NCBI RefSeq assembly: GCF_030704535.1
Contig: NC_081822.1
Location: 4,579,001-4,643,000, forward strand
Source: Vitis vinifera
Lineage: Eukaryota; Streptophyta; Magnoliopsida; Vitales; Vitaceae
Length of the DNA stretch: 64,000 nt
Direction: 5' to 3'
Made by a program: the position numbers and the translations under genes
Notes under the pieces: model-generated
Database searches by the model: none
Told to the model about the DNA's origin: nothing
Seen by the model: the letters and a program-made list of their open reading frames with translations, nothing else
Shown: piece after piece, positions 23,601-34,664 of the stretch
How the letters are laid out: the number at the start of each line of letters is the position of its first letter
Numbering within the stretch: the first letter of the stretch is position 1

Positions 23601-24097
23601 TTTTTATAAAATTCTTTTCATTTGCCTACATTAATTTGGATCTACTCAACTATATTTACATGTCCTTCTGATGTTTTTCTAAATGCTTTTGCAGGAAGTG
23701 TATATATCACCAAAAGTTAGGGAGAGAAAACGACGAACTGCGGTGGTGCGACGGGTTAAATGAGATTGCATTTAGGCTGGCGTTCTGCAGCTTAACCCAA
23801 CTGAAACTTGATCGCATAGTGACTATCATCATTATTGATCACCGAAAACTTCGGTATGTATAGGCCTATTGACACTGACGCTGATACAATAGTCATAAAT
23901 ATTATTTATTGTTATATGTCTTCGCACACAGAGGACATATTTTCTGATCAACAAGTGGCAATGGCATCTAGTTAACATAATTTTTGTAACATATATCACA
24001 AATGTGATTCATCACTCTTCCCCTTTGGAGAAGTAGTTGTGTGATAGTGCAGCACCCCATAAAGAGAACGCAATGCTAGAGAAAAAATTGGTACCTG
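20641..24097. other. PTPA 3' intron or UTR and spacer to the UGT2 block
   Basis: A 3.4-kb stretch without a clear gene. It has intron-like composition, two candidate 3' splice sites (TTAGTGCTTCAG at 22,947 and TTTTTCTAAATGCTTTTGCAG at 23,694, the latter with a branch-site-like CTAAAT), and a coding-like relic at about 22,270-22,620 on the minus strand. The exon opened at 23,695 would stay open for about 55 codons to 23,871 but shows no family resemblance. Confidence 0.45.
22277..22607 (-). pseudogene. Unidentified coding-like relic
   Basis: Two overlapping minus-strand frames each read like real protein for part of their length: LPPAHVDELVGEPRKRTYAS in one and KGQSVPSVFPQSNDNKSMPP...HHVPQPSNDRSDASSVMY in the other. 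The switch between them looks like a frameshifted gene piece rather than random sequence. I do not recognise the parent. It sits inside what may be the last PTPA intron. A chance open frame cannot be excluded. Confidence 0.3.
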
Positions 24098-24769
24098 TTT
24101 TTATGAGACAATGGGGCGGCGAACATATATAAAAAAGATATGAACCCATAGAGATATTGAAAAAAATAAAAACGATAAAGATAACGTGGTATAATTAGTG
24201 TCCATATATTTGGCACATTTTTAATGATTTTATACTTTTCGAGATCGCCACATAAATAAAAATATCTTTTAGTCAAATGATCATTTTTACATTTTCATGA
24301 TATTGTTATTATTTTATGATATGTCTTCTAAAAGCATTTTTAATGAGAATTTTAAATATTTTTACAACATATTTAACATTCTTAATCTATCATTATTATT
24401 CTATAAAAATATGAAATTTTATTTCATAATTGAAGTAAGAAAACAAAAACATGTGTCTTAAGGAAAGTAAAAGAAAAAAATAAGTAAAAGTAAAAAGTAA
24501 ATTTAAAATTAATAAACTATTTCTATATATTTATTTATTTATAATTAAATCATTTAAATATATATAAAGTTGTCAAATTAATTTAAATTATGTGTAATCT
24601 TATTTCCAAAATTCTACCATAAACCAAACCCCTGAACATCTTTTTTTTTCCTTTATTTAATATTATTGTCTGAAACAATATTAAAGAAACAAACCACAAC
24701 ATGAACCATAGTAAGAAATATGGAAACAAGGCAGGAAAGGTGCAAAAAACTAGATTGGAAAGTTGAGAT
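24098..24769. repeat. UGT2 3' flank, left edge of the duplicated block
   Basis: Matches 2,948-3,826 in the same order, with deletions. Together with the upstream match it defines the copy 2,948-6,710 versus 24,098-27,765. Confidence 0.7.
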
Positions 24770-26286
24770 CTAGAGAAGCACTTGTTCAAATATTTTCTCC
24801 AAATTCAAGTAAGATGATCCATCTGGACCAGTGGTAGCCACTTCTGCCCTATGCTTCCACTCCATGGTTTTCTTTTTCATTACTTTGCCTTTCTCTCCCA
24901 CCATCAACTCTCTCACAAGCTTTGCAACTTCATCCCTCTTAACATCACTGTCTATCTCCATTCCTACGCCCCACTCAGTGCAGCAGTAACGACAGTTGGT
25001 TTGCTGCTCTGCAAAAAATGGCCAACAAATCATAGGCACTCCAGCGCATAAACCCTCAATTGTGGAATTCCAGCCGTTATGAGTTAAGAAGCCGCCAATG
25101 GCCTGGTGCGTGAGAACTTGCTCTTGAGGACACCAACCTGCTAGTAAACCCCTGTCTTCTGTTTCTGCCACGAATTCTGGTGGCAGAATGGCCGACTCAC
25201 CAGACACGAGATCTGGCCTAAGAATCCACAAGAAGCTTTGATTGCTATTTGCAAGTCCCCAAGCAAACTCAATCAGTTGCTGGGGAGTCATGACTGTGAT
25301 GCTTCCATAATTAACGTAAACAACAGAGTTGGGTTCTTTGGAATCCAGCCATTTGAGACACTCAGGCTCTTCCTTCCACAGATTTGATCCAATCAACTTT
25401 AGTTCGCTATCGTGAATCTGATCCGGAAGTAGCTGAAGAGGACCAATGGTGTAGATTGGGGGATACATGGGAGCAATTGCATCCAAAACCTCCTGCTCTA
25501 AAGCGTCAAACGTATTGAAAATGATGGCAGAAGCCTTGCGAGCCCTTTCAAGCTCACCCATGGCAAAGTCCAGCATGATATCATCTGGATCGGTAGTCCG
25601 AATGAAGCTCGGGAGATCCTTCAAACGGATACCTTTCATGCCCGGTATCCAATCAACAACAGTATCCAAATACCCATTTGTTAGATAACTCTCATCTGCA
25701 TATCACAGAAGAAGGAAAAATGAAAAATCAGAGTCGGTAGGAGACTGGGATTTGAAAAACTTGTATTCAAAGCCGAACTTGGAATAATACCTTTGAGTGG
25801 TGTAAAACCCTTGTCGATGAGACTGCGATACTGCACATAGGCCATGAAGCCACAAGCACTAGCTGTCCATAAAAGAAGGTCGGGAATGCCGAGTTCTTGA
25901 GCCGCGTCTAAAGTGAAGCTCATGACAGCGTCAGAAAATATGCAAGTGACGGGAGGACCTCTGTCGTTGAGTTTGGCGAGAAGGCGTCTAAAGGGAGCCA
26001 AACAGTTTTTTTTGGTGGATGCACAGAGGGAAGGGATGTCTTGGGTTGCGTCGACATTGGACGGTGGGAGACCATCGGGAATGGTTTCGAACTGAAAGGT
26101 GGGGAGACCATTGAGGGAGTTGGGGCCCTGGGCCTTGAGTAAGCGTGTGTGGTTGAACTCTGTGTTGACAAAGGTGATACGAAAGCCTCTGAAATGGAGG
26201 AGCTTTGCTACTTTTAGCATAGGATTGATGTGCCCCTGAGCAGGGTATGGAATGCAAACTGCATGAGGCTTCTCCATGGAACCCAT
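24770..26286 (-). CDS. UGT2: UGT85A-like glucosyltransferase, two exons
   Basis: Intact family 1 glucosyltransferase. Exon 1 is 26,286-25,791, exon 2 is 25,695-24,770, with a 95-bp GT-AG intron in the same phase as UGT1; 473 residues. It starts [19 protein letters not shown], has the catalytic His19, [19 protein letters not shown] with the Asp partner, and a canonical PSPG box (residues 353-396, [20 protein letters not shown] then GWNSTIEG ... FFAEQQ). It is about 95% identical to UGT1 by eye and the better-preserved of the pair, keeping WCPQ and WNST. An in-frame upstream ATG (26,325) would add 13 residues, but it overlaps the TATA box, so the shorter start is preferred. Acceptor substrate unknown; UGT85 enzymes commonly act on terpenoid or other small alcohols. 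Confidence 0.93.
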
Positions 26287-26325
26287 TTTTGCTTTGGGAT
26301 GCCCTCCCGATACATCTGCCTCCAA

Positions 26326-26332
26326 TTTTATA
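26326..26332 (-). promoter_or_regulatory. Probable TATA box of UGT2
   Basis: TATAAAA on the minus strand, 40 bp upstream of the start codon. It is closer to the ATG than in UGT4/5 (75 bp), but it is the only good match in the region. The equivalent segment is deleted upstream of UGT1. Confidence 0.55.
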
Positions 26333-27765
26333 GAGTTTTTGAATATGGCATCTAAGCTGTTTTTTTTTTTTTTTTTTCAAAAAAAAAAAATCATTGATAA
26401 TACTGATTTAATCTATGAAATAAAACCGTCTCTGTCTATATTGGTTTTTATTTGAAGTTGAATAAAGAACCTCCGTCATCGGTTTTGGTTCAAGTGTTTT
26501 TTAAAAATCAACTTAAAATCGCATGTGCCAAATCGATTTAACTTTTTTCGAAAAGTCAATTTCCGAGGCCACAGAAAGGCGGAAAGCAAGGGAGGTTGGT
26601 GGAACACCCTTTCCCTTTTTAAAACGGTACCGAACTCACTAATTTAATTGCACGATCGAAGCTGGAAATATTTTGTTATAATTAATCAATCCTGTGCTGC
26701 AGCAACGTCTTCCACCTACACTTTTTATCTTCAAATCACAGTCGACTGGAAGGATTAAGTCATGCGGGATCCCTTGTTATTCATGTAAAAGAAAAAGCCC
26801 GCGTTGGAGCCAGGGACTTCCTGTTTGTTTTTCCTGTCACGATTGAGTGACCGCTATCCATGAAAAGTACGAGAAAGAACGTGACAAACTAGGATCTTGT
26901 CATGAGCCTCTATCATCTTCCGTTGAGAATAATGAATTTACCACCTATATATGTTAAAGCTGATGCTCTGTTTAAAAATTTTGGACGGCCGCTGCCCTTC
27001 CTAGCATCAATATATTGCACTGCCACGAATCCAAAGCAAATCTTTCTCGTTTGCATCAGACTTTGTTTAAAAAATGGAACTCATAGAACTCCGCAGCTGC
27101 CCAACTAATTAAATCAGAGGACTAAGTTATCGTCCATGAATTTATTACTGATATGAACGTTATATAATATAAAGATAAGAGAAGTGAGAGGGTAAGTTGA
27201 CCATGCACTCTCATCTAGATATTATAATCTTCAACCAGCTCATCCCTAATAGGCCTCCCCTGATATTGGCTTCTGACTTCTGTGACTGTCTTGCATAATG
27301 CATGATGTCAAGCGAAGAAAGTGTTGGTAATTTTTTTACTGGAATTCAAAGAATTGGAGATTCGAACAAAAGAAATGAATGATGAATGAAAACCATGTTC
27401 ACGGTATAGGAACTGCAGCCAAGTATTGACTAGCAGGTGGAATGATACCATCAGCGCCGATTGCCTTGAATAGTTAGTATGCATCCTTACTCCTTACCCA
27501 TCATTATCCATCAATTATCTAGTATTTATTATGAGTGACCATATATTCGCCCACTTGTGCAGGCCCTGCAGAAGAATAAATTGATGATATGAACTACTTT
27601 TTTAAAAATATCTTCCGAGTCTGGCTTGACATCGAAATTGAAACAGAGTAATAAATTGTACAATGCCCAATTCTCTTGGTCTGTGTGACAGAACGGACAT
27701 CTTGCTGATCACTCCAAAGAAAAGAATACGCATTGCACCATAAAATAATACAGTCAAGTATTATT
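26333..27765. repeat. UGT2 upstream region, right part of duplicated block
   Basis: From 26,660 (GCTGGAAATATTTTGTTAT) to about 27,765 this follows 5,385-6,710 with indels. The piece 26,335-26,655 is absent from UGT1. A T/A homopolymer pair lies at 26,361-26,391. No gene. Confidence 0.65.
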
Positions 27766-28740
27766 GCGTCCCTCTTACGTACATTAGATTGATACACTTT
27801 TGGATAGGTTTCTGAATTGAGATACTTTGGATAGTTTGGGCGGCTGGCTGACTCTCTCGTGCTTGGCCAAATCCTTAAAACCACCTAATAAAATACAAAC
27901 TAAATTAATTCATGATAAAAAGAAAAATAATAAGAGAAATAGAAATAGAAGGAAGAGACATATTTTCTTACCTATGTCTTTAGATATGATAATTAATTCA
28001 CTAATCTTCAAAATCTAAAATTGGCTAAAACTCCAACAACTTTGTATAAAGTCATTTTTATACCCTTTGACTAAAGGACTTATATATTCATAATATCCCG
28101 AACTTTACAAAATCAATTCATAATCCTTGTGGGACAAGGAATCGTAAAATATCATATCTTAATTGAGTTCAAAATTAACAAGCCAATGTTATTATATTGA
28201 TATGTTTTGTAGCATTTTCTAGATGGTTAACGAGGGATATGAATTTATTTTAGGGGTTCAAAAATAAAACAAAATGGGCATGTAACATAATGGGAACTAT
28301 GGATTTGATGCAAATGCCTTTCGAAATAGATCAAATCATCATTCTTGCTGTATAAGGAAATTTAGAGAAAAAAATATGGGTTAAACTTCTTTTAACTTGT
28401 CTTATTTCTCAATTAATTATCACTTATCATTAACTACGGATAAACATGAAAGGAATAAATACCCATGTTGTTAAATGAAGATTTAATCTCTAAATTTAGA
28501 TAGCATATATTTTTAAATTTTGAAAAAAAAAATGTCCCAAAAAACATGAGGGCCAAGTCTAATTAGACTCAAAGATGTTGACAACTTAGAATAATATTTC
28601 GAATAAGAATTTAATGCATCAATTTGCTTTATTATTTATTTGTCAACATGTATGCAGTAAGTTATTATTATGACTTAATTATTTTCAATCAAATGTTCTA
28701 CTATATGATTGGATTTAATATTTACATTTGAGTGGGTGTA
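27766..28740. other. AT-rich spacer
   Basis: No gene, element or repeat recognised. Confidence 0.45.
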
Positions 28741-29103
28741 ATCCCCAGGATTCGAACTTGGGTCCAAGCCTTAAAGTTTAGGACGTTGCCCTCCTAGTAC
28801 CATCTGGGCTACTAGCTCAGATGGTACCAAGAGGGCAACGTCCTAAGCCTTAAGGCTTGGACTCAAGTTCGAATCCTAGGGAGACCACTCTGTGATGCCC
28901 CTGACTGGCACATAGACTTTTTTTGCTCTGGTGCCCAACCATACCATCGAACTGTGCCAGACGAGGGCATCACAGGAATGGGCCGGACAGCGTAGAGTCT
29001 TATAGGGCCATTTGTTTATTTGGCCCTTGGGTGACGTCTCCAGGATTCGAACTCGGGGCCTTAACCCAGACAGTTGCCCTCCTGGTACCATCTAGGCTAC
29101 TAA
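28741..29103. mobile_element. Palindromic tRNA-derived SINE-like cluster
   Basis: Three copies of a tRNA-like promoter module with an A-box-like TAGCTCAGATGGT and a B box GTTCGAATCC: 28,741-28,810 (minus), 28,814-28,885 (plus) and 29,034-29,103 (minus). The first two form a nearly perfect 70-bp-arm hairpin around ACT. Between copies two and three is a second hairpin (28,891-28,912 and 28,953-28,974, arms TGTGATGCCC.../...GGGCATCACA). No anticodon stem fit for a functional tRNA was found, so these are SINE-type derivatives rather than tRNA genes. An LTR-like sequence starts immediately at 29,104. Confidence 0.7.
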
Positions 29104-29690
29104 TGTTGAGGTCTTGCGTCATGATCCACATAACTACCAAATGGACGCACACTTTCAACCAAGATAGAGTTCTGGTTCAGTTTTCCCTGCAAAAGATGTC
29201 CGGACAGGGTGTCCAGACACACCCTCCAATGGTTTTTTCAGTCATGGTTAGAGAGATTAAGCAGTTGGCCTTTTACTAGGTATAGCAAGCTTACCTTCCT
29301 CCTTATGTGAAGGTCCTTATATATAGTATCAGAAGTTCTGCTTCCCTCTTTAATGGTAGGGAGACTTTTTGACTCGTCATGATGCCTCTAGGTGGTGGCA
29401 GGGCTATCATCACCCTACAGGTGGCTGTCAGAGATCGTGGGAAGTGACTTGCCATCATTCATGTCCTTTCGCTCTACAGGTGGCGGAACGTGGGTTGTGG
29501 CAGGCTGTCGGAATGATGTAGTAAGACTTACTTACTTTAGTCAACGATCCGGACAACATATCCGGATAGGATATGCTATCGTCCGGATGTGATGTTTGCG
29601 AGTGCCGTGTGCTTCTCCCTGAGGAAGTCCGGATGGAGTCACTCCGGACAGCGAGGCGCCCACGTATCATAAGGGGGAGGGGTCCCTACA
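29104..29690 (-). mobile_element. LTR of the Tat-like family, no target duplication
   Basis: It starts TGTTGAGGTC and ends GGTCCCTACA, matching the reverse complement of the LTRs at 36,734 and 46,402 and close to the solo LTR at 6,866-7,576. The flanks ACTAA and ATGAT do not match, so this is either an old insertion with a decayed duplication or a product of recombination between different insertions. It lies directly against the SINE-like cluster. Confidence 0.75.
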
Positions 29691-29806
29691 ATGATGAGCA
29701 GTGCATAAATACATTTCCACTTTATTCACCTTACTAATACTACATTTAAATATGGTGCACAAAAGTTCATCATAAAACAAGGAAAGGAACGTGCGGATGC
29801 TAAGTT

Positions 29807-31355
29807 TTAACTTGTTGGAATGCTTGGGATTTGGAGAAACACTTGATTTATCATTTTGTCCAAGTTGGAGTAAGATGAGCCATTTGAATCAATGGTGGCC
29901 TTTTGTGCCATCTTCTTCCACTCCATGGCCTGCTTTTTCATCTCTTTGCCTTTGTCTCCCTCGATCAATTCTCTCACAAGCCTCTCAACTTCATCTCTCT
30001 TAACGTCACTGTCGATCTCCGTGCCTATGCCCCATTCTGTGCAACAGTAGCGGCAGTTGGTTTGCTGCTCTGCGAAAAATGGCCAGCAAATCATGGGCAC
30101 TCCTGCACTCACACTTTCCATAGTGGAATTCCACCCGTTGTGAGTTAAGAACCCACCAACGGCAGGGTTGCTGAGAACTTCCTCCTGAGGACACCAACTT
30201 GCTAGCAGACCCCTGTTTTTGGTCTCTGCCAAGAATTGTGGCAGAAGAATGGCCGACTCACCAGACACAATATCCGGCCTTATTATCCATAAGAATGTTT
30301 GATTGCTATTTGCCAGTCCCCAAGCAAACTCATTGAGTTGATCTGTTGTCAGGCTTGTCACGCTTCCAAAATTCACGTAAACAACAGAGTTGTGTTTTTT
30401 GGAGTTGAGCCATTCGAAAAAACCCCATTCTTCTTTCCACAGATTTGATCCAATCAACTGCAAATCATTATCTTGGACCTGATTCACGAGTAGACTTAAA
30501 GGACCAATGGTGTAAATTGGAGGAAACATTGGTGAAAGTGCATCCAAAACATCCTTCTCGCATCAAACGTATTGAAAATGAGGGCAGAAGCTTTGTGGGC
30601 TCTTTCAGCCTCATGCAATGGAAAGTCCAGCATAATTTCATTTGGGTCTGTAGTTCGAATGAAGCTCGGGATGTCCTTCAGACGAATACCTCTCATACCA
30701 GGTATCCAATCAATAACGGTGTCCAGATACCCATTTGTTAAGTAACTGGGGTCTTCATGTCACAGAAAAAACAGATTCAAAAAAAAAAAAAAAAAAAAAA
30801 AATACAAGAATCGGTACTGCTAACTCGGATTTGAAAATGTATATGCAAATTGGGGTTTAGGTTGATACCTTTAAGGGGTATAAAACCCTTGTCGATGAGA
30901 TTGCGATACTGCAAGTAGCCCATGAAGCCACAAGTACTAGTTGTCCAGAAAAGAACGTCAGGAATGGCCAGTTCTTGGGCAGCATCAAGAGTGAAGCTCA
31001 TGGCACCATCAGAGACTATGCAAGTGACAGGAGGCCCGTCGTGGTTAAGTTGGGAAAGAAGGTCTCGAAAAGGATCTAAGCAGTTTTTTCTGGTGGAGGC
31101 GCAGAGGTAGCGGATATCTTGGGTGGCGTCTTCATCGGACGGAGGGAGACCATCGGAAATGGTTTTGAATTGGAAGGAAGGCAGATCATCAAGGGAGTTG
31201 GGGCCACGGGACTTGACCAGGCGCTTATGGTTAAACTCCGTGTTGACGAAAGTAATATGTAAGCCTTTGAAACAGAGGAGCTTTGCTAATTTTAGCATAG
31301 GGTTTATGTGGCCTTGAGCTGGGTATGGTATGCAAACTGCATGAGGCTTCTCCAT
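29807..31355 (-). pseudogene. UGT3: UGT85A-like pseudogene
   Basis: Same two-exon layout as its neighbours: exon 1 is 31,355-30,869 (starting directly at [16 protein letters not shown]) and exon 2 is 30,752-29,807. Exon 1 is intact, including the catalytic GH motif and [16 protein letters not shown]. In exon 2, after FNTFDA, four bases are missing relative to UGT4 (at about 30,560), so the frame is lost before the PSPG box. Downstream of that the frame is open and conserved ([32 protein letters not shown]) to an extended tail QIPSIPTS. The 3' splice site is shifted (ATGAAG|ACCCC), replacing DES with DPS. The intron holds a 24-bp A/T homopolymer. A truncated N-terminal protein could still be made. 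The single lesion and otherwise intact frame suggest recent inactivation. Confidence 0.85.
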
Positions 31356-31426
31356 GGAGACAACTCAGCTCTTTATCTTTGCTCTCTCTTCCAGTCTTGT
31401 ATATCATCGTGCCGACCCAGCTCCGG

Positions 31427-31433
31427 TCTTATA
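31427..31433 (-). promoter_or_regulatory. Probable TATA box of UGT3
   Basis: TATAAGA on the minus strand, about 72 bp upstream of the UGT3 start codon, matching the 75-bp spacing of UGT4 and UGT5. Confidence 0.6.
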
Positions 31434-32800
31434 GGGCGGGAGAGAGAGGGTCTCTACACAATATGTTTAACTCTCGAAAAATATTATTAAGGAAAAAAAA
31501 TTATTTAAAAAAATATTTTTTTTATATTTAACTTTACTATAAAAAATTTCAAAAAAAAAAAATCAAATACAATTAAAATTAATTAAACTTCATTTATATT
31601 AAATTTATTTAACTTATTAATAAAAATAATTAAAAAATAATTTATTAATCTTAAATTTATTTTTTACTTTTTATTATTTTTTTCTCTTTCAAATTTTCAG
31701 AACCAAACACAGCGTTAAAGAACACGCATGCAGTCATTTTTCACATGCGAGGATGTTGATGGGTGTTGTCGACCACCTAACTCTCACAGTTTAAATAATA
31801 TATATATATATTTTAAAATTTTAACTACTTTTTTTTTTTATGTAAAAGAACCCTACTTTTACTGTACCAGAGGTGATGTCTTTTTGTTGGAATTAGTATC
31901 AAATGGATGCTTCATTGTACCTAAGTTAAAGCATGCTTAAATTTTAATTCTTGTATATCTTGTTTTCTGCAGGATATTAGAGTAAAACAGGTTTCACGCA
32001 TTATTGGACGATCACGCCATTTCTCTTCCAGAGTTGGAAAGTCCAACGGAGAGCAGAACTCGTTTTCAATGACTCAATTATTTTCCGTTGATTCCGTTGA
32101 TTAGACGGGATAGCATCATGGTAGGCCAGACGGGATTTAGTCGGACTGAAAACTCAATAATTTAGACGTACACAACTTTAGAAAAGGAATTGGGTTATTG
32201 AGGACGAGGTTCGGAAAGGAAGTGGAATTAGGACAAAAATAGAAGACGAGTGAAAGACTCGGTTGAGGAACTGAGAACCATGTTGATGAGTAATGCTGCG
32301 CGCAAGGCAAAGAACAAAAAGTATGATACAAGCACCCCGAATCCTTGCGGTTTCTCCGTGTACCCGTCTTTTGTTTCCAAGGAAAGTGACGTTGGAGTAG
32401 TGATTATCCTGAGGCACATTGCGACTCCCGTAAAGATAACAAACTGCACCCTTTCTTGCTCTTGGTATACCATTTCTGATTTCCATGATTAGCAAAATCA
32501 GAAAAATTTCTCCTGTTATAGAATAGATAGCTAAATTAGAAAAGTCAATCTGTACATAGCGTGATGAGGTCCCTCAATTTCTCCCATCTCTTTTTACTCA
32601 CTCTCAAAGCAGTAGGAAAAAGTAAACTGATCCCCATGCTGTCGTCGGCCTTACCCAGGATAAAAAACTGTTGATGTGGAATCGTGTACTGCAAATAAAT
32701 GAAGCACATGTTCCATGTGGTTTCAGATGCGTTTTGCATGCGTATGGACACGACAAATTGGCTTTCATGCAAGTAGGATCAATTATAACTCAATCTTTAA
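31434..32800. other. Spacer between UGT3 and duplication unit A
   Basis: AT-rich to about 31,980, then a GC-balanced stretch (32,000-32,760). On the minus strand 32,228-32,473 an 81-codon frame (start MVYQEQERVQFVIFTGV) contains two hydrophobic segments and reads somewhat like a membrane protein fragment, but I recognise no family and it may be chance. No other gene seen. Confidence 0.4.
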
Positions 32801-33044
32801 TGAAATATTCTTAATAGTTTTTTTTACCAAAAAATTATATACTAACTAAAAGTTTGAAGTACTTTTTATATGAAGAACACAGCATTACAAAATATCTTCA
32901 ATATTCAGGTACAGCATGAGTATTTTTTTATTTCGTAAACAATACGTCAGACTATTGAAAACAACAAATGAAGCATCCAGAGCAAAATAATAGACGAGTC
33001 AGAATTCGCTGAGTTGGGACATTCGAGAAAGGAGTGTCTAGGGT

Positions 33045-34583
33045 CTAGAGAAGAGCTTGAGTGATCATTTTGTCCAAGTTCGAGAAAGACGACCCCTTGG
33101 GACCTCTAGTGGCCTCTTCTGCTAGAGTCTTCCACTCCAAGGCCTTCTTCTTCAACTCTTTGCCTTTCTCTCCCTCCATCAACTCCTTCACAAGCCTTTC
33201 AATTTCATCTCTCTTAACATCGCTGTCTATCTCCATGCCTATGCCCCACTCAGTGCAACAGTAGCGGCAGTTGGTTTGCTGCTCTGCAAAAAAGGGCCAA
33301 CAAATCATAGGCACTCCAGCGCTCACACTTTCAATTGTGGAATTCCATCCGTTGTGAGTTAAGAAGCCGCCAACAGCCGGGTGACTGAGAACTTGCTCTT
33401 GAGGACACCAACCTGCTAACAGACCCCTCTCTTTCGTCTCTGCCACGAATTCTGGTGGAAGAATGGCCGCGTCACCGGACACAAGATCTGGCCTAATTAT
33501 CCATAAGAACGTCTGATTGCTATTCACAAGTCCCCAAGCAAACTCATTGAGTTGCTGCGATGTCATCACTGTGATGCTCCCGAAATTCACGTAAACAACA
33601 GAGTTGGGCTCTTTGGAGTCCAGCCACTCCAGACATTCCGGCTCTTCTTTCCACAGATTCGATTCCATCAACTTCAAATCGTTATCTTGGATCTGACTCA
33701 TGAGTTGGTGCAGGGGACCGATGGTGTAGATTGGGGGAAACATCTGAGAAAGTGCATCCAAAACTTCATGCTCTAGAGCATCAAATGTATTGAAAATGAG
33801 GGCAGAAGCCTTGCGAGCTCTTTCAGCCTCCCGCAATGGAAATTCCAGCATAATTTCATTTGGGTCCGTAGTTCGAATGAAGCTTGGGATATCCCTCAAA
33901 CGGATACCTTTCATACCCGGTATCCAATCAATAACGGTATCCAGATACCCATTTGTTAGGTAACTCTCATCTGCATTTCATAGAAAGGAGGGGAAAAAAA
34001 TATGAGAATCCGTATTGAGCTTAGCTTTGAAGTAATTAAATGCAAAGTTGGTCAGTATTTGATTCATTTGAATGATACCTTTGAGTGGAGCCAAACCCTT
34101 ATCGATAAGATTGCGATATTGCACGTAGCCCATGAAGCCGCAAGCACTAGTTGTCCAGAAAAGAACTTCAGGAACGCCAAGCTCTTGAGCAGCATCAAGA
34201 GTGAAGCTCATGGCGCCATCAGAAACTATGCAAGTGACTGGAGGGCCATCGTGGTTGAGGTTGGAAAGAAGGTCTCTAAAGGGAGGCAGGCAGTGTTTTC
34301 TGGTGGAGACACAGAGGGCGGGAATGTCTTGGGTGGCATCAACATTGGAGGGAAGGAGACCATCGGGAATGGTCTTGAATTGGAAGGAGGGGATGCCCTT
34401 GAGGGAGTCTGGACCCCGAGATTTGAGCAGGCGGTTATGGTTGTACTCTGTGTTGACAAAGGTAATGTGGAACCCTCTGAAATGAAGGAACTTAGCTAGT
34501 TTTAGCATAGGGTTTATGTGGCCTTGTGCTGGGTACGGTATGCAAACTGCATGTGGCTTCTCAGCTGAGGCTAAGGAACCCAT
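33045..34583 (-). CDS. UGT4: UGT85A-like glucosyltransferase, two exons
   Basis: Intact family 1 glucosyltransferase. Exon 1 is 34,583-34,079, exon 2 is 33,970-33,045, with a 108-bp GT-AG intron; 476 residues from [13 protein letters not shown]. Catalytic His in [10 protein letters not shown], partner Asp in [23 protein letters not shown] box at residues 356-399 ([35 protein letters not shown] ... FFAEQQ) with the closing Gln that favours UDP-glucose. It is nearly identical to UGT5 (about 98% by eye; differences include TDPNE/TDPND, LHQL/LHKL and GLLPSN/GLPPSN) and clearly diverged from UGT1/2. TATAAAA lies 75 bp upstream. Cytosolic; acceptor unknown. Confidence 0.94.
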
Positions 34584-34657
34584 TCTCTCTCTCTCTATCT
34601 CTCACTTTCACTCTGTCCTCAATTGGTATATGCCCATGACATTGGAAGTAGCTTGGG

Positions 34658-34664
34658 TTTTATA
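34658..34664 (-). promoter_or_regulatory. TATA box of UGT4
   Basis: TATAAAA on the minus strand, 75 bp upstream of the start codon, in a context (GGGGCTATAAAACCC) shared exactly with UGT5. Confidence 0.75.

Noticed and set aside
28814-28885. Possible tRNA gene (A- and B-box-like motifs)
   Set aside because: No acceptable anticodon arm or acceptor stem; the module recurs inverted nearby, which fits SINE-type sequence better.
34002-34499. Plus-strand frame of 165 codons opposite UGT4 exon 1 (also at 49,150-49,695)
   Set aside because: Antisense shadow of a conserved UGT exon; conserved only because the exon is.
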